In this document: piece by piece, positions 1-7,123 of the stretch
Layout: the number at the start of each line of letters is the position of its first letter
How positions within the stretch are numbered: the first letter of the stretch is position 1
Assembly (NCBI GenBank): GCA_028571885.1
Contig: JAPVVU010000031.1
Location: 1-14,103, forward strand
Source: Gammaproteobacteria bacterium
GTDB lineage: Bacteria; Pseudomonadota; Gammaproteobacteria; GRL18
DNA length: 14,103 bases
Direction of reading: 5' to 3'
Position numbers and translations under genes: made by a program
Notes under the pieces: generated by a model
The model's input: the letters and a program-made list of their open reading frames with translations, nothing else
Told to the model about the DNA's origin: nothing
The model's database searches: none

Positions 1-43
1 CCCCATGAGGGGAAATAGTGAACATTCTTTACTTAACATCCGC

Positions 44-114
44 ATCAGAGCCTGTGATTACTTATTGTGCTCAGACTGCGTCAAATCGCCCGATAAGTAA
101 TGACAGGCTCTGAT
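44..114. repeat. Long inverted repeat, 22-bp arms
   Basis: The arms at 44-65 and 93-114 are reverse complements at 21 of 22 positions and enclose a 27-base loop. The arms begin ATCAGAGCCTGT on the left. The structure lies about 50 bases beyond the stop codon of the minus-strand hydrolase gene. It could stop transcription from that gene, but no T-run follows it on the minus strand, so it is not a classic intrinsic terminator. A small palindromic mobile repeat is the other reading. What lies to its left is cut off by the window edge. Confidence 0.75.
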
Positions 115-162
115 TCTCAATGTGCACCATTTAGGAACAGTTATTTATATGAACTTTAACTA

Positions 163-1266
163 TTATGTTTTAAATTTTAGTGATTTTTGCCAGTACGTGA
201 GTAGCTCGTGACTCCAAAGGCCCAAATTAAATATTGTATCTGCCTTGTCTTTAGATTGTTTATTTTTTTCCAACAATTGCTCTTTGCTATGTTCTTTAGG
301 CGTTTCATTATTGAGCCTAATATGCTTTGTTTTTAAAAGATTAATTTTATGGCGTATTTTAGTTTCAGGATAAATAGTTGAAGCCATTACATCATCAGGT
401 AAGTAACAGTCTCCAGGGCCATGACAGACCAGTCCCTCCTCATTCCAGGGCATTTTTTTATACATAGCAACATGATCAAAACGATAAATAGGATATTTTA
501 TAATTTCAAAATAAGGTGAGTAATCAAAGTCTTTTGGGATCATTAAACGTGGATTGCGCATATACAAATTGTACTGACCGTTCAGCAATTGTTCCGTAAC
601 AGGCAAAATGGGGAATTGTATTTGTGCAAAAGCCTCAGAAATCATGCTTGAACAAACGGTGTTAGTTGCTGTACCCGCTTTTTCTGAGCTTGAGTTGTGC
701 ATAAAAAGACTGGATCGCCAGCGGCGGGGCAGCAGACTATAGGGAAATAAGAATCGGGCTAAATCAAATAACTGACGTACATGATACTCACTGCCCAGTT
801 TATTGATGCCGTATTCAGTTACCTTAATCGCATCTTTCGGCATAATATTACTTGGACGACAAATTCTGAGATGGTCATGGCGGTATTTATTGATTGAGTG
901 GACGACAGTGCCTTCGCCCAGTAATGCTTCGATGATTAATGATGCTTCTGTATCACCATTGTAATAGGACAAAACTTTTTGACGTAATTGCGGATCCTTT
1001 ATGTCATAAAGGTGACCAATATAGAGGGCAGAGTGGGTCCATGGACTCTGGGTGATGAGTTTGATGACTTCTGCAATACGACTGCGTCCTTCAACCAGAA
1101 CAACATCACCCGGGCGAATTTCATAGCATAATTGTTTAAAATCAAAAGGTGGGAGATCAGTGCTGGTTTTTTCGGTATTTAGCCACCTGACCGTTGCATT
1201 CCAGATGCGATCCCATAAATTATCTCTTATGCTGACTTTTAACCAGAGAAAAAGATTAAACTTCAT
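163..1266 (-). CDS. YiiX/YebB-like permuted NlpC/P60 cysteine hydrolase
   Basis: The protein has 367 residues. The motif RPGDVVLVEG (51-60) followed by SPWTHSALYIG (74-84) is typical of the circularly permuted papain-like NlpC/P60 group (YiiX/YebB, peptidase family C92). In that fold the His comes first and the catalytic Cys comes late. Likely catalytic residues are H78, then E113 in the segment LIIEALLGEG, and C205 in NTVCSSMISEAF. Members are thought to cut amide or ester bonds in peptides or lipids; the substrate here is unknown. It is longer than YiiX itself (about 200 residues), with extra N- and C-terminal parts that I do not recognise. I chose the ATG at 1266 over one 9 codons upstream because AAGGGGG lies 5 bases before it, while the upstream ATG has no such site. 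No signal peptide is evident. Family assignment is firm; biological role is not. Confidence 0.8.
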   Translation of the reverse strand: MKFNLFLWLKVSIRDNLWDRIWNATVRWLNTEKTSTDLPPFDFKQLCYEIRPGDVVLVEGRSRIAEVIKLITQSPWTHSALYIGHLYDIKDPQLRQKVLSYYNGDTEASLIIEALLGEGTVVHSINKYRHDHLRICRPSNIMPKDAIKVTEYGINKLGSEYHVRQLFDLARFLFPYSLLPRRWRSSLFMHNSSSEKAGTATNTVCSSMISEAFAQIQFPILPVTEQLLNGQYNLYMRNPRLMIPKDFDYSPYFEIIKYPIYRFDHVAMYKKMPWNEEGLVCHGPGDCYLPDDVMASTIYPETKIRHKINLLKTKHIRLNNETPKEHSKEQLLEKNKQSKDKADTIFNLGLWSHELLTYWQKSLKFKT

Positions 1267-1588
1267 TTCTACCCCCTTGTACAGTGCTGCCATGGAGCAA
1301 TCAAATCACCTATGGAAAATAAGGCGGGCATAGCGCTGTATGATTTTCAACTAAAAATGTGATGTGCAACTTTATATAAAAAAGTTAATTAAAAAGTTGA
1401 ACAATACATTTTTTGTTACGTCGAAGGTTATTTTTCACCATAAATGGTGCAAAATTATTTTGAAAAAAGCTTAAATCTGGAAAATCATTTGCTCTCTCGA
1501 AATAGAGTGAACTATTTCGGGAGAGTGAATTCTTTTTATGAGACTCAGTATCTACCTGGAATCCTTTCTTTTGAGTTTAAAGAGGAAT
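1267..1588. other. 322-base gene-free stretch with hairpins
   Basis: This stretch separates two minus-strand genes and must hold the promoter of the hydrolase gene, though I see no convincing sigma70 pair. It holds an inverted repeat CAACTTT/AAAGTTG (1367-1373 and 1393-1399), a small palindrome CACCAT-AA-ATGGTG (1436-1449) and the strong hairpin listed separately. A 61-codon plus-strand open frame (1444-1629) has no ribosome binding site, contains the hairpin and runs into the neighbouring gene, so I do not call it coding. Confidence 0.6.
1487..1537. terminator. Strong hairpin, probable (bidirectional) terminator
   Basis: The stem core pairs 1492-1505 with 1512-1525 (13 of 14 bases) around a 6-base loop. 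With G-T pairs it extends to 1487-1530. On the plus strand a T-rich tail (TCTTTTT, 1531-1537) follows; on the minus strand the tail is weaker (GATTTTCC). It sits 59 bases past the stop of the minus-strand aminotransferase, so it most likely ends that transcript. The better T-tail faces the other way, where no gene lies upstream. Confidence 0.6.
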
Positions 1589-2752
1589 TTAATGGGCAGA
1601 CACTAGTATTTTGTTTAAAATCTCAATAGCGCCATCAATAACTTCTGTTGAAGTGTAATAATGGGGCGAAAATCTTACATTTTCATGTCGCATGGCACAT
1701 ATAACATGGTTGGCCATCAGTTCATTGTAAAGCGTTTCAGACGAGATATTTCTATGTCTAAAGGAAACAATACCACTTATTCTATTTGCATCAGTATCGC
1801 TTTGTATGGTGACTTCAGGTATTGTTTCTAGTTTTTTTACAATGTATCTACTATTTTTGACCAATAGCTGCTCTATAAATTCAATTTTTCTCTCTAAAAT
1901 GAGATTTATAGAGCAATTTAATGCATGAATTCCAATCATGTTTGGGCTGCCGCATTCAAATTTACGTGCGGTGCTGGCTTCAGACCAGGAGAGTGAATCA
2001 AAATCAAATTGATTTTCTACCATGTGCCAGCCATATTGAGATAATTTCATTTTGCTGCGTATACTTTCTCGACAATAAAAGAGTCCCAGTCCTTCAGGAC
2101 TCATCAGCCATTTATGTCCATCAGCCATTACAAAATCAGCATTAATTGCCTGGACATCAAATTTTAAAGCGCCAATGCTTTGAATTGCATCAACACAATA
2201 GAGTATCTGGTGCTCATTGCAGAATTTTCCCAGTTTTTCTAAATTCATTCTGAAACCATCAGCATATTGTACTGAACTGACTGATAATAAACGGGTTTTG
2301 TCGTCAATAGCTGAAATCAGATTGTCTTCTGGAGTATTGTTGGGCTGGTCGGTATTTTTATACAGATCAACCAATTTCACCTCTACACCCTGTGCCTGTA
2401 ACGACTGCCACACGATACGGTTAGATGGAAACTCCTGCTTCGCTATGACAATATTGTCGCCTGATTTCCAGCTTAATCCATAAGCCACAAAAGACAGGGC
2501 TTCAGAGGTATTTTTAACTAGAGCAATATCATCACTTGAAGGTGCATTGATGAGCTTGGAGATATTCTCCCGTAATTCCTGTTCAATTTTCACCCATTGA
2601 AGGTATTGAGTGGCTCCAAGTTGAGCATTTTCATCAGCGAATTGTTTAACCACGTCAGCAGTTATTACGGGCCATGGCGAAACAGCGGCATGATTTAGAT
2701 AGAAAATATTCTTTTTTATAGAAAAATCGGATGAAATATCAGGAAATTGCAT
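1589..2752 (-). CDS. Class V PLP-dependent aminotransferase / cysteine desulfurase-like
   Basis: The 387-residue length is normal for fold-type I class V enzymes. Visible landmarks in order are YLNHAAVSP (18-26), KNTSEALSFVAYGL (80-93), which should hold the PLP phosphate, CVDAIQ (186-191) with D188 facing the pyridine nitrogen and Q191, ADGHKWL (210-216) with K214 as the Schiff-base lysine, and a late Arg-containing motif, RFSPHYYT. The segment VICAMRHENVRFSPHYY is the form usual in isopenicillin-N-epimerase-like or general class V proteins. It lacks the context of the SufS/IscS catalytic cysteine, so a housekeeping role in Fe-S assembly is unlikely. No suf or isc genes are adjacent. The substrate cannot be predicted. 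It is cytosolic. The start is preceded by a modest AAAGAGAA site. The gene stands alone, divergent from the secreted-protein gene at 2937. Confidence 0.85.
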   Translation of the reverse strand: MQFPDISSDFSIKKNIFYLNHAAVSPWPVITADVVKQFADENAQLGATQYLQWVKIEQELRENISKLINAPSSDDIALVKNTSEALSFVAYGLSWKSGDNIVIAKQEFPSNRIVWQSLQAQGVEVKLVDLYKNTDQPNNTPEDNLISAIDDKTRLLSVSSVQYADGFRMNLEKLGKFCNEHQILYCVDAIQSIGALKFDVQAINADFVMADGHKWLMSPEGLGLFYCRESIRSKMKLSQYGWHMVENQFDFDSLSWSEASTARKFECGSPNMIGIHALNCSINLILERKIEFIEQLLVKNSRYIVKKLETIPEVTIQSDTDANRISGIVSFRHRNISSETLYNELMANHVICAMRHENVRFSPHYYTSTEVIDGAIEILNKILVSAH

Positions 2753-2815
2753 GAGGTTCTCTTTAAATTAAGACAGTTTTAGTGACATATGTCTAAAAAC
2801 ATTACTTATTTTACG

Positions 2816-2824
2816 GTTATAGCA
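2816..2824 (-). promoter_or_regulatory. Possible extended -10 for the aminotransferase gene
   Basis: Read on the minus strand this is TGC-TATAAC, an extended -10-like box about 64 bases before the start codon. No good -35 is visible. A 10-bp perfect palindrome GACATATGTC (2784-2793) lies between this box and the start codon, where an operator could be. Both are weak calls in AT-rich DNA. Confidence 0.3.
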
Positions 2825-2936
2825 TAAAAAAATGTACTTTTTATTAAATTGTTACTATAAGTATAAGGGAATGCAGTTGGTTCTATAAAGGAAAACCATT
2901 GCTTTTCCATTAAGTGTATGAGGAGTATGTACTTTT

Positions 2937-3353
2937 ATGTCTATTTTTTCAAAAATTTTAAAAATTTCTGTTTTAGTCTTAAGCATTTTGTCTGTTCAAG
3001 TAATATTTGCGGCATCAGATGGTGATTATCTAAAGCAACTGGATATGGAAGCTGATGATGACATTAGTGATATTCCGGCTATTTTAAATTCTGAACAACC
3101 TGAACTTTCCAATAATGGCCCGACTCTTGATGCACCCTCATCAGAAATGGAGCTTATTATTGATAAAAAAGAGTTAATTGTTGATAACCAAAGCTTTGAA
3201 AAAGCAATGGAAGTAGCCTACCCTGAGAGTTTTGCTCTCTATGTGGAATTAACGGGTGGTGAAAAGAAGCAAGTTTATCAAAATTTCACTGAGAAAAAGC
3301 GTCTCTTTAATTCATCTTTAAAAATCATTTCAATCTACCTGGCATCTCACTAA
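2937..3353 (+). CDS. Small secreted acidic protein, unknown function
   Basis: The protein has 138 residues. The N-terminus is a clear Sec signal peptide: a basic start (MSIFSKILK), a hydrophobic core (residues 10-23), and a likely cut after FAA or VIFA (about residue 25). The mature protein starts with an acidic, low-complexity part (EADDDISDIPAIL and a Ser/Glu/Pro-rich linker, about residues 38-72). A more ordered C-terminal segment follows (about 80-138, with FEKAMEVAYPESFALYVEL and GGEKKQVYQNF). I do not recognise the family. AGGAG at 2921-2925 lies 11 bases before the ATG. The gene for the exported rhodanese starts 41 bases downstream on the same strand with no terminator between, so the two are probably cotranscribed and may act together outside the cytoplasm. 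Confidence 0.75.
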   Translation: MSIFSKILKISVLVLSILSVQVIFAASDGDYLKQLDMEADDDISDIPAILNSEQPELSNNGPTLDAPSSEMELIIDKKELIVDNQSFEKAMEVAYPESFALYVELTGGEKKQVYQNFTEKKRLFNSSLKIISIYLASH

Positions 3354-3394
3354 ACAATATAACTAAATAATAATAATAAAAAAGGCATTATTTT

Positions 3395-4108
3395 ATGAAT
3401 CAAATAATTATTTTCCAAAAGATTAGAAAATTTACTTCTTTTACTTTTTTGAGTACCACCCTTTTGTGGTCAGCATGTACTTTTGCACTGGATGTTAATA
3501 TCAGTAAAAATCTATCCTATGTGGATATTGATTATAAAGATAATATTATACGAGTACAGAGAAATCAGGATGATAAACATGTGTTAAAAGGAGGCTTTAC
3601 AAAAACTTCTAGAAATTGCCCGCCTTTTTGTATCCAACCAATGCAAGTGGCTACCGGGGTAACGACTGTTGGTGAGTTGGAAGTGGTTGATTTTATTTCA
3701 AAAGATGTAAAATTTAAAACCGGTCTTATCATTGATGCCAGAACAACGAGCTGGCATAAAAAGGGGACAATACCCGGTTCTGTCAATATTCCATTTACAA
3801 TTTTTGACATGGATGAAACTGATCCTGAATTAGTCGAGGCTATGAAAACACTGGGTGTCAAACAGAAATCAACATCAAGTGATGATGACAGTTTCTGGAG
3901 TTGGGCATCAGATGATGATAAAAATAAGAACTGGGATTTTTCAAATGCCAAAGATCTGGTTTTATGGTGCAATGGCATGTGGTGTGGACAATCACCCAGA
4001 GCAATTAAAAGTTTACTTAAACATGGGTATCCAGCAAAAAAAATCAAATATTTCCGAGGCGGGATGCAGACCTGGCTTATATTGGGCCTGACTGTTGTTA
4101 AGCCTTGA
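3395..4108 (+). CDS. Exported single-domain rhodanese-like protein
   Basis: The protein has 237 residues. A signal peptide covers about residues 1-31 (hydrophobic stretch ending SACTFA), so the protein is probably periplasmic or, if uncut, membrane-anchored. A pre-domain holds a CPPFC motif (C75, C79). The rhodanese fold follows: LIIDARTTSWHKKGTIPGSVNIP starts near 111, with the usual strand Asp (D114). An Asp/Ser/Trp-rich insertion (about 158-181) comes next. Then the active-site loop WCNGMWCGQSPRA (191-203), and GYPAKKIKYFRGGMQTW (211-227). Rhodaneses move sulfane sulfur or act as redox proteins through the loop Cys. Here there are two, C192 and C197, and the segment from C192 to the conserved Ser is two residues longer than the common CxxGxRS pattern. 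The sulfur donor and acceptor are unknown. AAAGG lies 10 bases before the start. It is the middle gene of a likely three-gene group. Confidence 0.85.
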   Translation: MNQIIIFQKIRKFTSFTFLSTTLLWSACTFALDVNISKNLSYVDIDYKDNIIRVQRNQDDKHVLKGGFTKTSRNCPPFCIQPMQVATGVTTVGELEVVDFISKDVKFKTGLIIDARTTSWHKKGTIPGSVNIPFTIFDMDETDPELVEAMKTLGVKQKSTSSDDDSFWSWASDDDKNKNWDFSNAKDLVLWCNGMWCGQSPRAIKSLLKHGYPAKKIKYFRGGMQTWLILGLTVVKP

Positions 4109-4209
4109 ATCATAATAATTGACTATTTGAATGTTAATTATTACTATGAACTTGTAAACAAGGATTAATAAATACACATAATATAATTTTGAAAATTTGG
4201 AGGATGTAA

Positions 4210-4605
4210 ATGGCTGAGTTATTCGACGATGAATGGATGAAAACTTTTCAAGGTATCTGGAATGCAGATCCCGGTTTAAAAGATGCTTTGGCTGAGATTG
4301 GTTTTAATTCAGTTATTGGTTATGGCATGCCCAGTGAAGATGGAGCCCGTGGTTTTATTGATGTCCAAAATGGTGAAGTTGTAGCTGCCGGTGCTTATGA
4401 TGGCCGTGAACTGAGCTGGGATATTAGAGCTGATCAAAAAAACTGGGATAAATGGCTCAGTAAAGGCATTGGTATGGCCGGTATGGGCATGGCAGTTACT
4501 ACGGGTAAAATGAAATTTAAGACGGGTGACTTTAAAGCAATGTTCAAAGATCCAAGAATGGCGGGTCCATTTATTAAGAGCTTTGAGGCAATGGGGCAGG
4601 TTTAA
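4210..4605 (+). CDS. SCP2 sterol-binding domain-like protein
   Basis: The protein has 131 residues, the size of a free-standing SCP2-like domain. The pattern fits that fold: N-terminal helix (1-33), a strand region with GFIDVQNGEVVAAGAYDGREL (48-68), then the typical run WDIRADQKNWDKWLSKG (70-86), a Gly/Met-rich loop (86-95), a KMKFKTGDFKAMFKDP segment (100-115), and a C-terminal helix. SCP2-like domains bind lipids or other hydrophobic ligands in a tunnel; bacterial roles vary. There is no signal peptide, so it should be cytosolic. A strong GGAGG (4199-4203) lies 6 bases upstream. It follows the rhodanese gene by 101 bases with no terminator, and the composite palindrome closes the unit. A functional link to the rhodanese is inference only. 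Confidence 0.75.
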   Translation: MAELFDDEWMKTFQGIWNADPGLKDALAEIGFNSVIGYGMPSEDGARGFIDVQNGEVVAAGAYDGRELSWDIRADQKNWDKWLSKGIGMAGMGMAVTTGKMKFKTGDFKAMFKDPRMAGPFIKSFEAMGQV

Positions 4606-4615
4606 ATAATTACTT

Positions 4616-4693
4616 GTCTGCCCTAGGGCAGACACATAGGTCTGCCCCTGCATGAATTGTATTTTAATGTAGGGGCGAATTTATGTGTTCGCC
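4616..4693. repeat. Composite palindromic element (REP/BIME-like), two inverted units
   Basis: The element begins with a perfect 18-bp palindrome, GTCTGCCCTAGGGCAGAC (4616-4633). Its right half pairs equally well with GTCTGCCC at 4640-4647 (8-bp stem, 6-base loop). A second unit at 4668-4693, TGTAGGGGCGAA...TTCGCC, is related to the reverse complement of 4626-4652. Both start TGYAGGGGC, share TATGTGT in the loop region and end in GCC. So two homologous palindromic units face opposite ways around an AT-rich spacer, as in REP-pair (BIME) elements. Confidence 0.65.
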
Positions 4694-4699
4694 TTTTTT
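4671..4699 (+). terminator. Intrinsic terminator after the SCP2-like gene
   Basis: GGCGAA (4674-4679) pairs with TTCGCC (4688-4693) around an 8-base loop. G-T and A-T pairs extend the stem outward, and six Ts follow (4694-4699). It is the last hairpin of the composite palindromic element. It should end the transcript of the secreted protein, rhodanese and SCP2-like genes before deaD. Confidence 0.7.
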
Positions 4700-4804
4700 A
4701 TAAAAAGGTATTAGTATATTATTTATTTATAAAATAGATGCTATTTTAATGAATTCAGAGTACAATGACTGGTTTTCCTAATCCTGTCCATTGAGGCTCT
4801 CTAG

Positions 4805-6655
4805 ATGTCATCCGCACCCAGTTCTAATACTATATCATTTGAATCGCTTGAACTTTTACCTCCGGTACTAAAAGCGGTTATTGATTCAGGCTATACCACT
4901 CCATCTGAAATTCAAGCTCAGAGTATTCCTCATTTACTTGCTGGTAAAGACATCATTGGTCAGGCGCAAACAGGTACTGGCAAAACAGCTGCTTTTGCAT
5001 TACCCATATTGTGTAATATTGAGCTGAATTTGAGAAAAACTCAGGTTTTAGTGTTGGCACCTACTCGTGAATTAGCGATTCAGGTTGCCGAAGCCTTTCA
5101 GACTTACGCAAAACATCTGCCTAAAATTAATATTGTTCCTGTCTATGGCGGTGCACCCTATAGTGAGCAATTGCGTGGCTTAAAAAAGGGTGCGCATATT
5201 GTTGTTGGTACGCCCGGACGAGTAATGGATCATATTCGTAAAGGTTCTTTAAACTTATCTGCTCTGCAAACTCTGGTTTTAGATGAAGCCGATGAAATGC
5301 TCCGCATGGGATTTATCGATGATGTGGAGTGGGTGCTTGATCAATCCCCGGATTCTCGCCAAATTGCCTTGTTTTCTGCCACTATGCCTACGGTTATACG
5401 CAGAATTGCACAAAAATATCTGGTGGAACCAGAGCTGGTTAAAGTTGCCACCAAAACAGTCACCGCTTCAACAATTCGTCAACGCTTTTGGCGAGTTTAT
5501 GGCGCCAGCAAACTGGATGCATTAACTCGTATTTTAGAGCTTGAAGATCATGATGCCATGCTGGTTTTTGTTAATACAAAGAATATGACGCTGGAGCTCG
5601 CCGATCAATTACAAACCAGAGGCTTTGCTTGTGAAGCATTGAATGGTGACATCCCGCAAAATAATCGTGAACGCATTGTTGAACGCCTTAAACGCGGCCG
5701 TCTTGATGTTCTGATTGCAACTGATGTTGTGGCTCGTGGTCTGGATGTTCAACGTATCAGTCATGTGATTAATTATGATGCACCTCGTGATAATGAATCT
5801 TATGTTCACCGAATTGGTCGTACAGGACGTGCAGGTCGAGAGGGAGATGCGATTTTATTTGTCTCCAGACGTGAAACGCGTTTATTAAAATCCATTGAAA
5901 AATCAACAAAACAACCTATAACTGAAATGGAAATTCCTACAGTTAAGAAAATTAATGAGTTGCGTGTTACTCGTTATAAGAAAACAATTTTAACCACGAT
6001 TGAAAAATTACAAAATTCTAAAGACTATGAAGTCTTCACTAAATTAATCAATGAACTTCATGAACAAGAAGGTGTTGATACTGTAGATATTGCTGCTGCT
6101 CTAGCACGTATGGCGAATAATAATAAATCTTTTCTCCTCAATGAATCAGAGTTCAAGCATTTAAAAGATAAAAGACCATTTAAAGATGATTTTGATAGTC
6201 GTGGCAGCAGACCTAATTCAAGAAGAGAACGCGGCGAGAGAGGTGACAGAAAGAAGAAGGCACCTCCAGGCAGCAAGGCAACGCCACTAAAAGGAATGCC
6301 TGATATTCCGATGAAACGTTTCCGCGTTGAAGTGGGTTATGACCATGGTGTTAAGCCTGGAAATATTGTTGGAGCCATAGCAAATGAAGCAGGTCTTGAT
6401 AGTAAGATGATAGGCCAGATTGAAATTTTTGATGGTTATTCTGTGGTTGATTTGCCAGATGGTATGCCAAAAGATGTTTTTCAGGATCTGCAAAAAGCCT
6501 GGGTTTGTCAGCAGCAGTTAAAAATTACTGCTTTCTCAGGTGGCTCTGATTCAGGTAGCAGGGCTCCAGCTAAGGATAATAAGTCGAGAAACAAGCAGGG
6601 AAAGGGAAGAAAAACAAATAATCGAGCACACCAACAGAAGAAACGTAGAGATTAA
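4805..6655 (+). CDS. deaD: DEAD-box ATP-dependent RNA helicase DeaD (CsdA)
   Basis: The 616-residue protein unwinds RNA duplexes using ATP. In bacteria it works in ribosome assembly and mRNA turnover, especially in the cold. Motifs are all intact: Q-motif region (SFESL at 11-15 to Q37), Walker A AQTGTGKT (54-61), PTREL (86-90), TPGR (136-139), DEAD (160-163), SAT (191-193), ARGLD (310-314) and HRIGRTGRAG (335-344). A dimerisation/linker region follows. Then comes an Arg/Lys-rich stretch (about 465-495), a DbpA-type RNA-binding domain (about 503-576), and a basic tail ending KKRRD. This order is that of DeaD rather than RhlE, RhlB or DbpA. GAGG (4793-4796) lies 8 bases before the ATG. It has a 105-base leader region after the upstream terminator but no clear promoter; an imperfect -10 TACAAT lies at 4761-4766. 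The gene ends 13 bases from a convergent gene. It looks monocistronic. Confidence 0.95.
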   Translation: MSSAPSSNTISFESLELLPPVLKAVIDSGYTTPSEIQAQSIPHLLAGKDIIGQAQTGTGKTAAFALPILCNIELNLRKTQVLVLAPTRELAIQVAEAFQTYAKHLPKINIVPVYGGAPYSEQLRGLKKGAHIVVGTPGRVMDHIRKGSLNLSALQTLVLDEADEMLRMGFIDDVEWVLDQSPDSRQIALFSATMPTVIRRIAQKYLVEPELVKVATKTVTASTIRQRFWRVYGASKLDALTRILELEDHDAMLVFVNTKNMTLELADQLQTRGFACEALNGDIPQNNRERIVERLKRGRLDVLIATDVVARGLDVQRISHVINYDAPRDNESYVHRIGRTGRAGREGDAILFVSRRETRLLKSIEKSTKQPITEMEIPTVKKINELRVTRYKKTILTTIEKLQNSKDYEVFTKLINELHEQEGVDTVDIAAALARMANNNKSFLLNESEFKHLKDKRPFKDDFDSRGSRPNSRRERGERGDRKKKAPPGSKATPLKGMPDIPMKRFRVEVGYDHGVKPGNIVGAIANEAGLDSKMIGQIEIFDGYSVVDLPDGMPKDVFQDLQKAWVCQQQLKITAFSGGSDSGSRAPAKDNKSRNKQGKGRKTNNRAHQQKKRRD

Positions 6656-6668
6656 TTTAAAATATCTT

Positions 6669-7004
6669 TTAAAAAATATCGTCATCGTCCTCAGATAGAA
6701 TGGATTGAATGTGTTTTTTTCTAATTTTCTTTCTTTTTAATAATTTCTGCTGGGCTGCTTCGGGCAAGTCGGTCAATAATATGGCATGCTTGTCCAGAAG
6801 CACATCAATTAAATCTTCCAGAACACGGATAAAATCAGCATCGGACTGACTAAGTAAATGGTTCGTGTATTCGCTGTAATCTTCACTTTCTAAAAATTTA
6901 ATAATTTCTTTATCATTAACCGCAAGTTCTTCGCCTGCATCATCTTGTTTATCACAAAAAATAGCAATTATTTTTCCTTCCGGGTCTCTTTTTATAAAAG
7001 GCAT
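6669..7004 (-). CDS. Conserved small gammaproteobacterial protein (often misnamed tryptophan synthase beta-like)
   Basis: The protein has 111 residues. The start MPFIKRDPEGKIIAIF and the middle SDADFIRVLEDLIDVLLDKHAILLTDLPEAAQQKLL match a family I know from many gammaproteobacteria. It is often labelled 'tryptophan synthase subunit beta-like', although it has no PLP site and no catalytic domain. The body is predicted to be helical (about 50-105), with a Lys/Arg-rich run (KRKKIRKK, 90-97) and an acidic C-terminus (EDDDD). There is no signal peptide or membrane segment. The function is unknown. On the minus strand AGGAG lies 10 bases before the ATG. It is convergent with deaD and divergent from the lapB-like gene, so it has its own promoter somewhere in 7005-7123. 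Confidence 0.75.
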   Translation of the reverse strand: MPFIKRDPEGKIIAIFCDKQDDAGEELAVNDKEIIKFLESEDYSEYTNHLLSQSDADFIRVLEDLIDVLLDKHAILLTDLPEAAQQKLLKRKKIRKKHIQSILSEDDDDIF

Positions 7005-7039
7005 GAAAAAATGACTCCTGATAATCTACTATAAGTAAC

Positions 7040-7067
7040 TTGTTTTTTTAAATATAGCATATACAAT
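7040..7067 (+). promoter_or_regulatory. Possible sigma70 promoter for the lapB-lapC genes
   Basis: TTGTTT (7040-7045) and TACAAT (7062-7067) are 16 bases apart. The transcript would start near 7074 and carry a leader of about 50 bases. A second candidate, TATAAA at 7115-7120, is so close to the ATG that it would give an almost leaderless message. The region is very AT-rich, so both are tentative. Confidence 0.35.
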
Positions 7068-7123
7068 TAAATAATTACCTTTAATTAAGTTTTATTTTAT
7101 TAGTGCTGCTGTGATATAAAAGA

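Noticed and set aside
44..114. Integron attC site
   Set aside because: Long near-palindrome with a loop, but the conserved RYYYAAC and GTTRRRY ends are not found in matching positions.
163..1266. LapG-type protease as partner of the adhesin
   Set aside because: The motifs are those of the permuted YiiX/YebB group (His before Cys), not of the C93 LapG family. The gene is also about 12 kb from the adhesin.
1444..1629. 61-codon plus-strand open frame
   Set aside because: It has no ribosome binding site, its middle is a strong hairpin, it overlaps the 3' end of the aminotransferase gene, and its residues show no recognisable pattern.
2784..2793. GACATATGTC palindrome as an operator
   Set aside because: It is a perfect 10-bp palindrome between two divergent genes, but it is too short and isolated to call without conservation data. 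It is mentioned only with the nearby -10 box.
3565..4113. 182-codon minus-strand open frame over the rhodanese gene
   Set aside because: The plus-strand frame has clear rhodanese motifs and a signal peptide. This frame is its antisense shadow. The same holds for the other overlapping frames within deaD, lapB, lapC, tolC and the aminotransferase.
4309..4653. 114-codon minus-strand open frame over the SCP2-like gene
   Set aside because: It starts inside the palindromic element and lies antisense to a gene with a strong ribosome binding site and a recognisable domain.
6655..6685. AT-only stem between deaD and the convergent small gene as a shared terminator
   Set aside because: The possible stem has no G-C core, contains a bulge and lies partly in coding sequence; it is indistinguishable from AT-rich background.
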